Source: JAXHUE01 sp034189655 (lineage in GTDB: Bacteria; Chloroflexota; Dehalococcoidia; E44-bin15). Taken from it: a DNA stretch of 64,000 nt. Shown in pieces: positions 32,876 to 41,088 of the stretch (positions are counted from its first letter, which is position 1; every line of letters starts with the position of its first letter). Both the position numbers and the translations under genes were made by a program. The stretch lies in contig JAXHUE010000003.1 in the NCBI GenBank assembly GCA_034189655.1, forward strand, positions 44,132 through 108,131, in the 5' to 3' direction. The notes under the pieces are model-generated. The model saw only the letters and a program-made list of their open reading frames with translations. It ran no database searches and was not told the origin of the DNA.

Positions 32876-35101
32876 TTACATAATAGGCTCCATGGTGAGG
32901 GCGGGGTGCCCCTTCTCCTCGAGGAAGGGGAGCATCTCCTCTACCGTGGTGGCGACGGTGCCGTCGGCCATCTTATCGATGAGGTCGGGAACGCCCTCGC
33001 GTTCGCAGGCCGCCTGGATCTCCTCTGCGAACTCCTCCTTGACGTTCTTGGAGAGCCACACCACCCGCTTGATGCCGCCCTCTACCGGGATGAACTTCTT
33101 GGAGGTGACGTAGAGCTTGCTGTGTCCCATCATGCCCGGCGTCTGCAGGCCGCCTCCCACCATGCCCATGAGCGTGGTGAAGGTCATGCCGCAGGGGGTC
33201 ATGCTGTAGTCGTCGCGGGACACGATCATGACCCCGTTGGCCTCGGGGATGACCACCATGACGCACTCGCAGCAGCCGCAGGTGGTGAGCGGGGCGTCCA
33301 TGAGCGAGTAGATGGTGAAGCGATCTATGGACCGGTTAGAGTTCTCGTAGACGAACTGGTTCACCCCTTCCCACTCTCCCAGATGCTCGCTTATGATCTT
33401 GCCCTTGGCCACTGGCTGGTTGGGGCCGGTGGGCTTAATCTCGTACGCGGCGCGGCAGTCCAACCAGGAGTAGGCCCCGCACAGCCCGGTGCGCTCCGGG
33501 TTGATGACGCACACGTGGTTGGGGGCGAAGGACTGGCACAGGGTGCAGCTGTAGTAGGTGTCTACAGCCTCGTCGGTTAAGCCCTGGATCCGCGCCTCGC
33601 GCTCCCGGAAGATGTGGCGTGCCTGCTCCATGAGCTCGTTTACCTTGTCGAGATCGGTGTAGAGCGTGATCTGCACCTTGTCCACGATGGCGCCGAAGTC
33701 GTTGTGCAGGTTGGCGTGGAGGATGCTGCCCAGGTGCTGGATGGTGAAGCCGCGCTGCACCGCGCCCTTGGAGAAGCGGATCCAGGTGATGTCGCGCTGC
33801 CCGATGTGCTGGATCCCCTCGGCGCCGTTGATGAAGTGGTGTATCTGGCGCTCCAGGACGGGCTCGAAGTCCTTCTGCATCTTGCGCCCGGCCACGTGGA
33901 CCACTATGCCCAGGGGCAGCTTGCCCCCTTCCGCCACGGTGTCGATGTCGGGCCCCACCAGGGTGATCTTGCCGTCCTCTACCTCGTCCATGTCCTTCTG
34001 GGTGAGCCACTCGAAGCACACGCCGCCCTTGCCGCCGAACTCCACCTGGAGGCTGTCCTTGCGCACTACCTCGCCCTCGAAGGCGGGGCCGTAGGCCACC
34101 GGGATGGGCACCTTGGCGATCTTGACCTTGATGCCGCGCACCTCGATGCAGCGCTGCACTAGCCTCTCGGCGCGCTCCATATCGTCGGCGCCGGGGATAT
34201 CGTCGAAGGGCATGCTCACCACGTGCTCGTACCTGGTGACGCCGGTGGGCAGGATGTTGGGTATGGTGGTGTCGGCAATGACCGGGAAGCCGTAGTTGAT
34301 GGCCCCGGCGGCGGCGGCGTACTTCAGGTCGTCGACCGGCCCCAGGGCCAGGACGAAGGCAAAGCAGCGGAACTTGTTGTAGAGCAGGTTGGCCCGTGCG
34401 TCGCCCGGCTTGAAGCCGCCGAAGCTGATGGCGGCCCTGGTGGCGTAGCCCAAGGCGTATATCGCCGAGATGGTATCGGAGCCGAAGGGCACGGTGAAGG
34501 TGTTGTAGCCCAGCTCCACGCCCTCCTCCAGCAACTGGTCGACGATGCTGCGGCCGCCGCTGTTCGCAGAGGAGAGAAAGACGAGCTGGCCCTTTGACTG
34601 CAGCTCGCGCACTATCTTGACCGCGACCTCGTTGCTCTTGGCGGCGCCGACCAGTGCGGCGAACCCGGGCATGCTGCCGTCGACCATCTGGATGCCCCAG
34701 GCGCGCATCTGCACGTCGTCAATGGGCCCGTTGAAGGTAAAGCCGTTGCGCGCTTCGGGCTGTTCCCCCCTGGCAAAACGAACGCCCTCGATGGTCTCGA
34801 AGGCGTAGAGGGTAGCCATGCCGGCGTCGAGCGTCTCTCCGAGGTAGGGCAGCCACAGGTTCTCACTGGGCACCGGTGGCAGCAGGCTCCTGGCGTGCTC
34901 CAGGGGCCATGTCAGGTCGCCGATCTTCTCTACCTTGTGGCCAGTGAGCCCGTAGATGACCGGCAGGTAGTATGCGGTATGGGGGAAAGCGACAGGGGTA
35001 TCAGGTCCAATAGTCTCCAGGGCGTCCTTCAACACCCTGTCTGCTTCGTCGACTGCGGCGTGGGCACCCCGTATCGCTGAGGTGGCAATAAATCTCGACA
35101 T
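32876..35101 (-). CDS. acsB: Acetyl-CoA synthase catalytic subunit (CODH/ACS beta)
   Basis: 741 residues, full-length bacterial type. A-cluster ligands are all present: C519, C522, C531 and C541 for the [4Fe-4S] cube and C608-G609-C610 for the distal nickel. Each is exactly 13 residues later than in the Moorella enzyme (506, 509, 518, 528, 595-597). It joins a methyl group, CO and CoA to acetyl-CoA. The large N-terminal domain that docks to CODH is retained although no CODH gene is adjacent. AGGAGG and GGAAGGA precede the ATG. Confidence 0.95.
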   Translation of the reverse strand: MSRFIATSAIRGAHAAVDEADRVLKDALETIGPDTPVAFPHTAYYLPVIYGLTGHKVEKIGDLTWPLEHARSLLPPVPSENLWLPYLGETLDAGMATLYAFETIEGVRFARGEQPEARNGFTFNGPIDDVQMRAWGIQMVDGSMPGFAALVGAAKSNEVAVKIVRELQSKGQLVFLSSANSGGRSIVDQLLEEGVELGYNTFTVPFGSDTISAIYALGYATRAAISFGGFKPGDARANLLYNKFRCFAFVLALGPVDDLKYAAAAGAINYGFPVIADTTIPNILPTGVTRYEHVVSMPFDDIPGADDMERAERLVQRCIEVRGIKVKIAKVPIPVAYGPAFEGEVVRKDSLQVEFGGKGGVCFEWLTQKDMDEVEDGKITLVGPDIDTVAEGGKLPLGIVVHVAGRKMQKDFEPVLERQIHHFINGAEGIQHIGQRDITWIRFSKGAVQRGFTIQHLGSILHANLHNDFGAIVDKVQITLYTDLDKVNELMEQARHIFREREARIQGLTDEAVDTYYSCTLCQSFAPNHVCVINPERTGLCGAYSWLDCRAAYEIKPTGPNQPVAKGKIISEHLGEWEGVNQFVYENSNRSIDRFTIYSLMDAPLTTCGCCECVMVVIPEANGVMIVSRDDYSMTPCGMTFTTLMGMVGGGLQTPGMMGHSKLYVTSKKFIPVEGGIKRVVWLSKNVKEEFAEEIQAACEREGVPDLIDKMADGTVATTVEEMLPFLEEKGHPALTMEPIM

Positions 35102-35127
35102 TCCTTCCGCCTCCTAATTTGCGAATG

Positions 35128-35631
35128 CTAATACTTTCGGAAGTCTCCTGACATAGGGGCATCGATGGGGTTAGTCTCCAGCATACGTTCCGCCACCTCG
35201 AAGGTGGGGTTGGTCGTCGCCGGCTCGTTCCACGGCGACGCTGGCAGGGAATCGACCCCTCTCATGATATCCCTGGCCTGGGCCAGACGCGATTCATCGG
35301 CGTGGACGCTTAGCAAGATGCCGCCCACTGAGACACTGAAATCGTAGTAGAGAATGGCCTCCTCGGGGAGCCCCAGCAGGCCGCCTAAGGCCAGGGCAGT
35401 CTCAGCTTCGTCGCCCTTGGGCAGGGATGTGGCCATGGCACCCAGGGCCACGGCGCTTCCCGCTTCGGGCAGTTGCACCTTTGTGGGGTTGGTGCCGAAG
35501 CCCTCTGCCCTCTTCGCCTCGTGGACCAGGACGCCGATCTCATCGGCCTTGAAGCCATTCGCCTGTAGCTCCTCCACCGCCCTCTTGGCTACCAGGGGGT
35601 CTTTATAGAGCCTCGCGTGTGCCTTTGGCAT
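35128..35631 (-). CDS. YflT-like (general stress protein 17M-type) small protein
   Basis: 167 residues. K-D-P-L-V-A-K-R-A-V-E-E-L, then G-F-K-A-D-E-I-G-V-L-V resembles the YflT domain, a ferredoxin-like fold with an alanine/glycine-rich hinge in the middle and a second half V-S-V-G-G-I-L-L-S-V. The ATG at 35631 has AAGGAGGG about 5 bases upstream; 13 more in-frame codons upstream lie in the leader. It is the first gene of the acs operon, 26 bases before acsB. The function is unknown; a stress- or redox-linked role for the operon is a guess from the family. Confidence 0.62.
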   Translation of the reverse strand: MPKAHARLYKDPLVAKRAVEELQANGFKADEIGVLVHEAKRAEGFGTNPTKVQLPEAGSAVALGAMATSLPKGDEAETALALGGLLGLPEEAILYYDFSVSVGGILLSVHADESRLAQARDIMRGVDSLPASPWNEPATTNPTFEVAERMLETNPIDAPMSGDFRKY

Positions 35632-35763
35632 CGAGCCCTCCTTTCTCACGGTCAGAGATAAATAGAGCACCTCTTACCAGAGCGAGCCTTTACGCTCCGG
35701 GCAGAGGCGCACCGATTCGAGGAACACTAATGGCAGCCATGGTGAGCGTAGTTTCCTGGACTT

Positions 35764-35793
35764 ATTTTATCATGCACAGGTAACCCACGTCAA
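35764..35793 (-). promoter_or_regulatory. Promoter of the acs operon
   Basis: Minus strand TTGACG (35793-35788), 18 bases, TAAAAT (35769-35764). Transcription would start near 35757, giving a leader of about 125 nt to the YflT-like gene. No other good promoter is seen before acsE. Confidence 0.68.
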
Positions 35794-35871
35794 GGATGGA
35801 TGCGGCGCGCGGGGGCGGTAGCAGACCCCTCGGCAGGGCAGGGCAGGGCCGCGATGGGGCTGGAAAAGAGT

Positions 35872-36214
35872 TGGTGGAGACGGGGGAGAGTCGAACTCCC
35901 CGTCCAGAGGGGGCACAATCAGGATATGCTACAGGCTTAGTCGGCTCCTCGCTCTTGCCTGGCCGTCCTCTGCCGACCGAGCCGCGGCCAGACCAGCCGA
36001 TTGTTCTTATTCAGCCCTTACCGGCGTGGGGGCTGCTGCACCTCGACTTCGCTCACCTATCCCGCCCATCGAGGGAGGCGAGGGGGTGTGTCTGCCTTTC
36101 TTATGAGGCGTAGACGTAGTTGTCGGTTATTTTTTGCCACTTGTTTAGCGAGGTGAGTGGCACCTCGGCCTGCAATCCTGTCACGCTCCTCCCCTGTCGA
36201 AACCACTCGTCCCC
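35872..36214 (-). ncRNA. ssrA: Transfer-messenger RNA (tmRNA, ssrA)
   Basis: 343 nt. The 5' GGGGACG (36214-36208) pairs over 7 bp with CGTCTCC next to an encoded ACCA at the 3' end (35875-35872). The T arm GGTTCGA-type loop is seen as GGGGAGTTCGACTCTCCCC, and the 5' end has TGGTTTCGACAGGGG, both tmRNA hallmarks. The tag frame is best read as GAC AAC TAC GTC TAC GCC TCA TAA (36124-36101), preceded by TAACC, giving (A)DNYVYAS. It frees stalled ribosomes together with SmpB, encoded 45 bases upstream. Confidence 0.95.
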
Positions 36215-36259
36215 ACGTTTTCCTTCCTCGCCATGGGGCTATGCCCCGACAGACGCCTT

Positions 36260-36715
36260 CTATCTCTTGGCCCGCTTCACCACGCGCTCCATGTGGCGCT
36301 CCGCCTCCCGCCTGGCGATGGTGTGGCGCTTGTCGTGGAGCTTCTTCCCCCTTGCCAGGCCCAGCTCTACCTTGGCCACGCCGTTCTTGATGTAGAGCTT
36401 CAAGGGCACCAGGGTGAAGCCCTTGGCCCTCACCTTGATGGTGAGCTCGTCCAGCTCTCTGCGGTGGAGCAAGAGCTTCCGGGGGCGTGTTGGCTCGTGG
36501 TTGTAGCGGTTGCCGCCCTCGTAGCGGGCGATATGTGCATTGTACAGCCACAGCTCGCCGCCCTGGGGGTGGGCGTAGGCCTCGCGGATATTCACCTTCC
36601 CGGCGCGGACCGACTTTATCTCGGTGCCAGTGAGGACCAGCCCAGCCTCGATGCTCTGGCTGATTTCGTAGTCGTGGTGGGCCTTTCGGTTGATGGCGAT
36701 GGTCTTTGCTGTCAC
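36260..36715 (-). CDS. smpB: SsrA-binding protein SmpB
   Basis: 151 residues. Typical features: N-R-K-A-H-H-D-Y-E-I, L-T-G-T-E-I-K-S-V-R-A-G-K-V, H-I-A-R-Y, and the basic tail R-G-K-K-L-H-D-K-R with R-E-A-E-R. It binds tmRNA and brings it to stalled ribosomes; ssrA follows directly on the same strand. The GTG at 36715 gives the expected N-terminus and no later start is suitable. It lies only 5 bases after a perfect -10, so its mRNA is probably leaderless. Confidence 0.95.
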   Translation of the reverse strand: MTAKTIAINRKAHHDYEISQSIEAGLVLTGTEIKSVRAGKVNIREAYAHPQGGELWLYNAHIARYEGGNRYNHEPTRPRKLLLHRRELDELTIKVRAKGFTLVPLKLYIKNGVAKVELGLARGKKLHDKRHTIARREAERHMERVVKRAKR

Positions 36716-36720
36716 AGCCG

Positions 36721-36749
36721 ATTATAGCACAGGGGGCGCCTGTTTTCAA
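36721..36749 (-). promoter_or_regulatory. Promoter of smpB-ssrA
   Basis: Minus strand TTGAAA (36749-36744), a 17-base spacer and a perfect TATAAT (36726-36721). The spacer contains a short dyad ACAGG-N5-CCTGT. The start codon of smpB begins 6 bases after the -10. Confidence 0.8.
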
Positions 36750-36758
36750 TCGAGGAGG

Positions 36759-37919
36759 TCACAGAGACTCCAGGTAGTCGATGGCGAACTCCAGTTGCGT
36801 GTCGGTGCCGCTCGCCCAATCCTCGTCGGTGATCTCGACCGTGAAGTCCGGGGTGAGCCCCTCTCCCTCGATGAGGCGCATGGAGGGGGTGAGCCAGCGG
36901 GCGGTGGTTACGTAGACAGCGGAGCCGTCGCTCAGCTTGTCCACCACGTTCACGCTGCCCTTGCCGTAGGTGGTGGTGCCGACGAGCACGGCGCGTCCCC
37001 GGTCCTGGAGCGCCCCGGCCAGGACCTCGCTGCCGCTGGCGCTGGCCTCGTTGACCAGGACGGCCACGGGTATATCGGTGGCCAGCCCGCCGCGCCGCGC
37101 CGACCAGGTCTGCACCCTGCCGTCGCCGTGCTGCTCGTAGAGGACGGGGCCGCCGTCGAGGAAGTGGCTGGCCACCTCTACCACGGCGGAGAGCAGGCCC
37201 CCCGGGTTATTCCTCACGTCGAGGATGAGGGCGGTGGCGCCCTCGTCGATGGCCTGGGAGATGGCGCTCTGGGCCTCTCCGGCGGTGCGCTCCGAGAAGT
37301 AGGTGATGTGGATGTAGGCGATGTCGCCGGGGAGCATCTCCAGGTAGACGCTGTCGAGCTCGATCTCGGCGCGCACGATCTCGATGGTCACCGGGGCGTC
37401 GGCCCCCTGGTGCTGTACGAGGAGGGTCACCGTGGTGCCCTGGGGCCCCCTGATGCGGAGCACGGCCTCGGCGAGGCTTATGTCAGAGGTGGCCTCGCCG
37501 TCAATCTCCAGGATGACATCGCCGGCCTCGAGCCCCTGCTGCTCGGCGGGGCTGCCGGCGATAGGGGAGACCACGGTGAGCTGGCCATCATCCATGGTGA
37601 CCACGGCGCCGACACCCTCGAAGGAGCCCTCGAAGGAGGCCTGGTCCAGCTCGTAGGTCTCGGCGTCCAGGTAGGAGGTATAGGGGTCATCGAGGGCCTC
37701 GAGCATCCCCTCGATGGCGCCCTGGGCCAGCGTATCCGCGTCGAGGGCGCTCTTATCGACATAATCTCGCTGCAGGTAGGTCCACGTCTCCCACAGGGCG
37801 TCGAACCCCTCTGGGAGGTCGGGGGGTGCCGATTGATAGGAGAAGAGGAAGCCGGCCCCGAAGGCGAGGGCAACCAGGATGAGGACGAAGAGCGGGAGCA
37901 GTAACCTGTTCTCATTCAT
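36759..37919 (-). CDS. ctpA: Carboxy-terminal processing peptidase (S41 family)
   Basis: 386 residues. An N-terminal hydrophobic segment (about 6-28) anchors or exports it. A PDZ domain (about 95-180; G-V-G-A-V-V, L-E-A-G-D-V-I-L-E-I-D-G) precedes the protease, which has the catalytic serine in A-S-G-S-E-V-L-A-G and lysine in T-Y-G-K-G-S-V. It trims or degrades exported proteins. The ATG at 37919 is favoured because it begins directly before the signal segment; a GTG at 37934 is possible. Neither has a clear SD. Confidence 0.9.
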   Translation of the reverse strand: MNENRLLLPLFVLILVALAFGAGFLFSYQSAPPDLPEGFDALWETWTYLQRDYVDKSALDADTLAQGAIEGMLEALDDPYTSYLDAETYELDQASFEGSFEGVGAVVTMDDGQLTVVSPIAGSPAEQQGLEAGDVILEIDGEATSDISLAEAVLRIRGPQGTTVTLLVQHQGADAPVTIEIVRAEIELDSVYLEMLPGDIAYIHITYFSERTAGEAQSAISQAIDEGATALILDVRNNPGGLLSAVVEVASHFLDGGPVLYEQHGDGRVQTWSARRGGLATDIPVAVLVNEASASGSEVLAGALQDRGRAVLVGTTTYGKGSVNVVDKLSDGSAVYVTTARWLTPSMRLIEGEGLTPDFTVEITDEDWASGTDTQLEFAIDYLESL

Positions 37920-37948
37920 GGCGCGACGGTACACATGGCAGTTAAGGC

Positions 37949-37978
37949 ACTATACCACAGAACGGGGCCGGTGGACAA
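37949..37978 (-). promoter_or_regulatory. Promoter of ctpA
   Basis: Minus strand TTGTCC (37978-37973), 18 bases, TATAGT (37954-37949). The predicted start near 37942 leaves about 23 nt before the ATG, without a ribosome-binding site. Confidence 0.6.
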
Positions 37979-38060
37979 TGATGGGTGCCGGGCAAATGGA
38001 GGGGCTTTCGCGCTCGTGGTCTCCAGGGCTGCGGTGAATATTTATGTAAAGTACAGGCAA

Positions 38061-38130
38061 GGGGGCACGCAATAATGTGACATAATGGATATTGTGCGTA
38101 CATGGGAGACACAATACTCTACATAATGTT
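38061..38130. repeat. AT-rich patch with inverted and direct repeats upstream of ctpA
   Basis: TATTGTG (38090-38096) and CACAATA (38110-38116) form a perfect 7-bp inverted repeat with a 13-base gap. ACATAATG occurs at 38080-38087 and again at 38121-38128. CAATA at 38070-38074 could also pair with TATTG. The patch is unusually AT-rich for this genome. Confidence 0.55.
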
Positions 38131-38192
38131 CGTCTTGAACAGCAGGACACGCCTTTTCGACCCTGGCGCTCCATGCACGGGTGGAAAGACGG

Positions 38193-39398
38193 TCATGCCG
38201 GGGTGACCTCCCGCCGCAGCCGCTCGATGAGCTGTTGCGGGGCGGCGTCCTCGGGCGCGGCACCGGGCCCGGTGCCGGCCACCATCTCATCGATGCGGGC
38301 AAGCAGCCCGTCCAGGCCCCACCCCCTGGCCGCCGAGACCAGGAGCGCTGCCTGTCCGCTCTCCCTCACCGAGCCGTTGAACTCTTCGAGCTCGTCGGCG
38401 GATGCCAGGAAAAGGTCTACCTTGTTTAAGACGGCGAGCCTGGGCTTATCGCCCAGCCCCAGCTCGTCGAGGATATGCTCCACGGTGGTGCTCTGCTCGA
38501 CGGCATTGGGATGATTTATGTCAATTACATGGAGGAGGAGGTCGGCCTCGGCCAGCTCCTCCAGGGTGGCCCTGAAGGCGGCGATGACGGCGTGGGGCAG
38601 CTTGTTGATGAAGCCCACGGTATCCGATATGAGCAACTGACCCCCGCCGGGCATCGAAAGCCGCCTGGTGGTGGGGTCGAGGGTGGCGAACAGGCGGTCC
38701 TCGACGAGGACGCCGGCGTGGCTCAAGGCATTGAAGATGGTGCTCTTGCCGGCGTTGGTGTAGCCGATGAGGGCGGCGACGGGGATGCCGCTCGCCGAGC
38801 GCTGGCGGCGGTAGAGGGCGCGGTGCCTCCTCACCTGCTCTATCTCCCGTTTGAGCCTGCCTATGCGCTCGCGGACGAGGCGGCGGTCGGTCTCGATCTG
38901 GGTCTCGCCGGGCCCCCTGGTGCCGATGCCGCCGCCGAGGCGTTCCAGGTGGCTCCACTGGCCGGCCAGGCGGGGCAGGAGGTACTGGTGCTGGGCCAGC
39001 TCCACCTGGAGGCGGCCCTCGTGGGTATGGGCACGGCGGGAGAAGATATCCAGGATGAGGGCGGTGCGGTCTATTATCTTCACCTCCAGGGCGCGCTCCA
39101 GGTTGCGCTGCTGGGTGGGAGAGAGCTCATCGTCGAAGATGGCCAGGTCGTAGCCCAGCCTGTCACGGAGCTCGACCAGCTCCTGTACCTTCCCCCGGCC
39201 TATGTAGTAGGCCGGGGTGGGCCGGGCCAGGCGCTGCACCGTGGCCCCGACGATCTCGGCGCCGGCGGTGGTGGCAAGCTGTGCCAGCTCCTCGATGGAG
39301 TCCTCGGCGCTCCAGGCATCGCGTGCCCCCTTCACCGCCACGCCGATGAGGAAGGCCCTCTCTGCCGGGCTGCGGGTAGGAACGGTGCTCCTGGTGAT
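38193..39398 (-). CDS. hflX: GTPase HflX
   Basis: 401 residues if read from an ATC at 39398. The N-terminal domain contains E-R-A-F-L-I-G-V-A-V-K-G and Y-I-G-R-G-K-V-Q-E-L, then G-G-I-G-T-R-G-P-G-E-T-Q-I-E. The G domain has G-Y-T-N-A-G-K-S-T, D-T-V-G-F-I and N-K-V-D. It is a ribosome-associated GTPase that rescues or splits stalled ribosomes. The first canonical start, GTG 39341, would cut off the family's E-R-A-x-L-I-G-V strand. An AAGGAGGA lies 5 bases before the ATC, so I prefer the longer form; 38193-39341 is the conservative alternative. Confidence 0.88.
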   Translation of the reverse strand: MTRSTVPTRSPAERAFLIGVAVKGARDAWSAEDSIEELAQLATTAGAEIVGATVQRLARPTPAYYIGRGKVQELVELRDRLGYDLAIFDDELSPTQQRNLERALEVKIIDRTALILDIFSRRAHTHEGRLQVELAQHQYLLPRLAGQWSHLERLGGGIGTRGPGETQIETDRRLVRERIGRLKREIEQVRRHRALYRRQRSASGIPVAALIGYTNAGKSTIFNALSHAGVLVEDRLFATLDPTTRRLSMPGGGQLLISDTVGFINKLPHAVIAAFRATLEELAEADLLLHVIDINHPNAVEQSTTVEHILDELGLGDKPRLAVLNKVDLFLASADELEEFNGSVRESGQAALLVSAARGWGLDGLLARIDEMVAGTGPGAAPEDAAPQQLIERLRREVTPA

Positions 39399-39411
39399 GG
39401 TCTTCCTCCTT

Positions 39412-40578
39412 CTAACCCTTCCTGTGCCAGGTGCGCAGCCTGCGCATGGCCTCCTCCAGGTGGTGGTCGGGGGTGGTGAGCGAGAGCCGGATATACCCCT
39501 CGCCGTGCCTGCCGTAGCCTATGCCCGGGGTGACCACCACGCCTGTCTCGTCGAGCAGCGTGGCGGCGAACCCCACGGACGAGTGCCCCGGGGGCACCCG
39601 GGCCCACACGTAGAGGCTGGCGCGGGGGGTGTGGGCCTCGAGCCCGATCTCGTGGAGGGCCTGGAGCAGCAGGTCGCGGCGGCGCTGGTAGATGGCGTTG
39701 TGCTCCTCGATGCATCCCTGGGGCCCGGAGAGCGCCTCGATGGCGGCGAGCTGTATTGCCTGGGGGATGCCTGAGTCCAGGTTCGACTTCACCCTGGTGA
39801 GGGCATCGATGATGGTGGCGTTTCCCACCACCATGCCCACGCGCCACCCCGTCATGTTGTAGCTTTTTGAGAGGGAGTGGAACTCCACGGCCACCGCTTT
39901 GGCCCCTGGGACCTGGAGAGGGCTTGGTGGCCGGTAGCCGTCGAAGGCCACCTCGGTATAGGGCCCGTCGTGGCACAGCGCGATGTCGTGCCGCTGGGCG
40001 AAGGCCACCGCCCGCTCGAAGAAGTCCAGGTCGGCCACCGCCGCCGTGGGGTTGTTGGGGTAGTTGAGCCACATGAGCCTGGCCCGCTCAGCGACATCCC
40101 TGGGTATGGCCTCGAGCTCTGGGAGGAAGCCGTTCTCCTCCAGGAGCGGCATGAAGTGCGGGGTGCCGCCGCAGAACATGGTGCCGATAGAGTACACCGG
40201 GTAGCCGGGGTCTGGCACCAGGGCGATATCGCCGGGGTCGATGAAGCACAGGGAGATGTGCCCGATGCCGTCCTTGGAGCCGATGAGGGGCAGCACCTCC
40301 CGCTCCGGGTCGAGGCTGATGTCGAAGCGGGCCTGGTACCACCGGGCGATGGCCTGGCGTAGCTCGGGGAGCCCCTCGGACTCGGGGTAGCGATGGTTAC
40401 TGGGGTCCCTGGCCGCCTGGCACAGGCGCTCGATGACGTGGCCCGGCGTAGGGATATCCGGGTCACCGATAGCCAGGCTGATGACGTCCTCGCCCCGCGC
40501 CCGCTTCTCCGCGATCTTACGGGATATCTCGACGAAGAGGTACGGGGGCAGCTCCTTGATGCGCTGGGCCAGCCGCAT
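39412..40578 (-). CDS. dapL: LL-diaminopimelate aminotransferase (class I/II PLP enzyme)
   Basis: 388 residues. PLP lysine is in S-L-S-K-S-Y-N-M-T-G-W-R; other class I landmarks are I-G-D-P-D, Y-P-N-N-P-T-A and the arginine region Y-I-R-L-S-L. The N-terminus L-P-P-Y-L-F-V-E-I matches the DapL branch. It makes LL-diaminopimelate from tetrahydrodipicolinate in one step. The dapF gene two genes upstream supports this over a generic aspartate aminotransferase. ATG preceded by GAAGG. Confidence 0.85.
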   Translation of the reverse strand: MRLAQRIKELPPYLFVEISRKIAEKRARGEDVISLAIGDPDIPTPGHVIERLCQAARDPSNHRYPESEGLPELRQAIARWYQARFDISLDPEREVLPLIGSKDGIGHISLCFIDPGDIALVPDPGYPVYSIGTMFCGGTPHFMPLLEENGFLPELEAIPRDVAERARLMWLNYPNNPTAAVADLDFFERAVAFAQRHDIALCHDGPYTEVAFDGYRPPSPLQVPGAKAVAVEFHSLSKSYNMTGWRVGMVVGNATIIDALTRVKSNLDSGIPQAIQLAAIEALSGPQGCIEEHNAIYQRRRDLLLQALHEIGLEAHTPRASLYVWARVPPGHSSVGFAATLLDETGVVVTPGIGYGRHGEGYIRLSLTTPDHHLEEAMRRLRTWHRKG

Positions 40579-40613
40579 TACTCTACCTTCTTCCCGCGCC
40601 GGTATGATTTATG

Positions 40614-41039
40614 TTAAGTGCTCATCCGCTTCTTGAGCACCTCGAGCACCGGCGGGTCCCACGAGGCCTGGTCCCAGGCGCGGGAGCCGGAGATATCGAG
40701 CTTCTCGGCGTCGAGCGTGGCCCCCCTGAAGTTGGCCTCCTGGAGGTCGGTGCGGGCCAGCACGGCACCTGTCAGGTCGGCGCCGCCGAAGTCGGCCCCC
40801 CTGAGGCGGGCCCGGGTGAGGTCGGCGCCTTTGAGGTTGGCGCCGGAGAGGTCGGCGTCGGTGAGGTCGGCGCCGTTCATGTTTGCCTCCGAGAGGTTGG
40901 CGCCGGAGAGGTCACAGTTCAAGAGGTTGGCCTGGACCAGGGTAGCGCCTGAGAAGTCGTACCCGCTCAAGTCCTCGCCGCGGAAGTTGGCCTCGGGCAG
41001 TATGGCACCTGCCATGTTCTTTCCTGCTTGTTCGCTCAT
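40614..41039 (-). CDS. Pentapeptide-repeat protein
   Basis: 141 residues. From about residue 12 to 115 the chain is built of A-(N/D)-L-x-x type pentapeptides (G-A-N-L-S, G-A-D-L-T, E-A-N-F-R), which fold as a right-handed square beta helix. There is no signal peptide. The last 25 residues are non-repetitive. The ATG at 41039 is used; a TTG two codons earlier is closer to the GAGGAGG site. It sits between dapF and dapL, but no lysine-related function is known. Role unknown. Confidence 0.8.
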   Translation of the reverse strand: MSEQAGKNMAGAILPEANFRGEDLSGYDFSGATLVQANLLNCDLSGANLSEANMNGADLTDADLSGANLKGADLTRARLRGADFGGADLTGAVLARTDLQEANFRGATLDAEKLDISGSRAWDQASWDPPVLEVLKKRMST

Positions 41040-41088
41040 GTGCAATCTTCCTCCTCGGTACGTATTTTACCCTCCCTGCCGCCAGATG

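Noticed and set aside
36057..36214. A protein-coding gene over the 5' half of the tmRNA
   Set aside because: The frame reaching back over smpB and ending in the tmRNA is a by-product; acceptor stem, T arm and encoded CCA show that this is ssrA.
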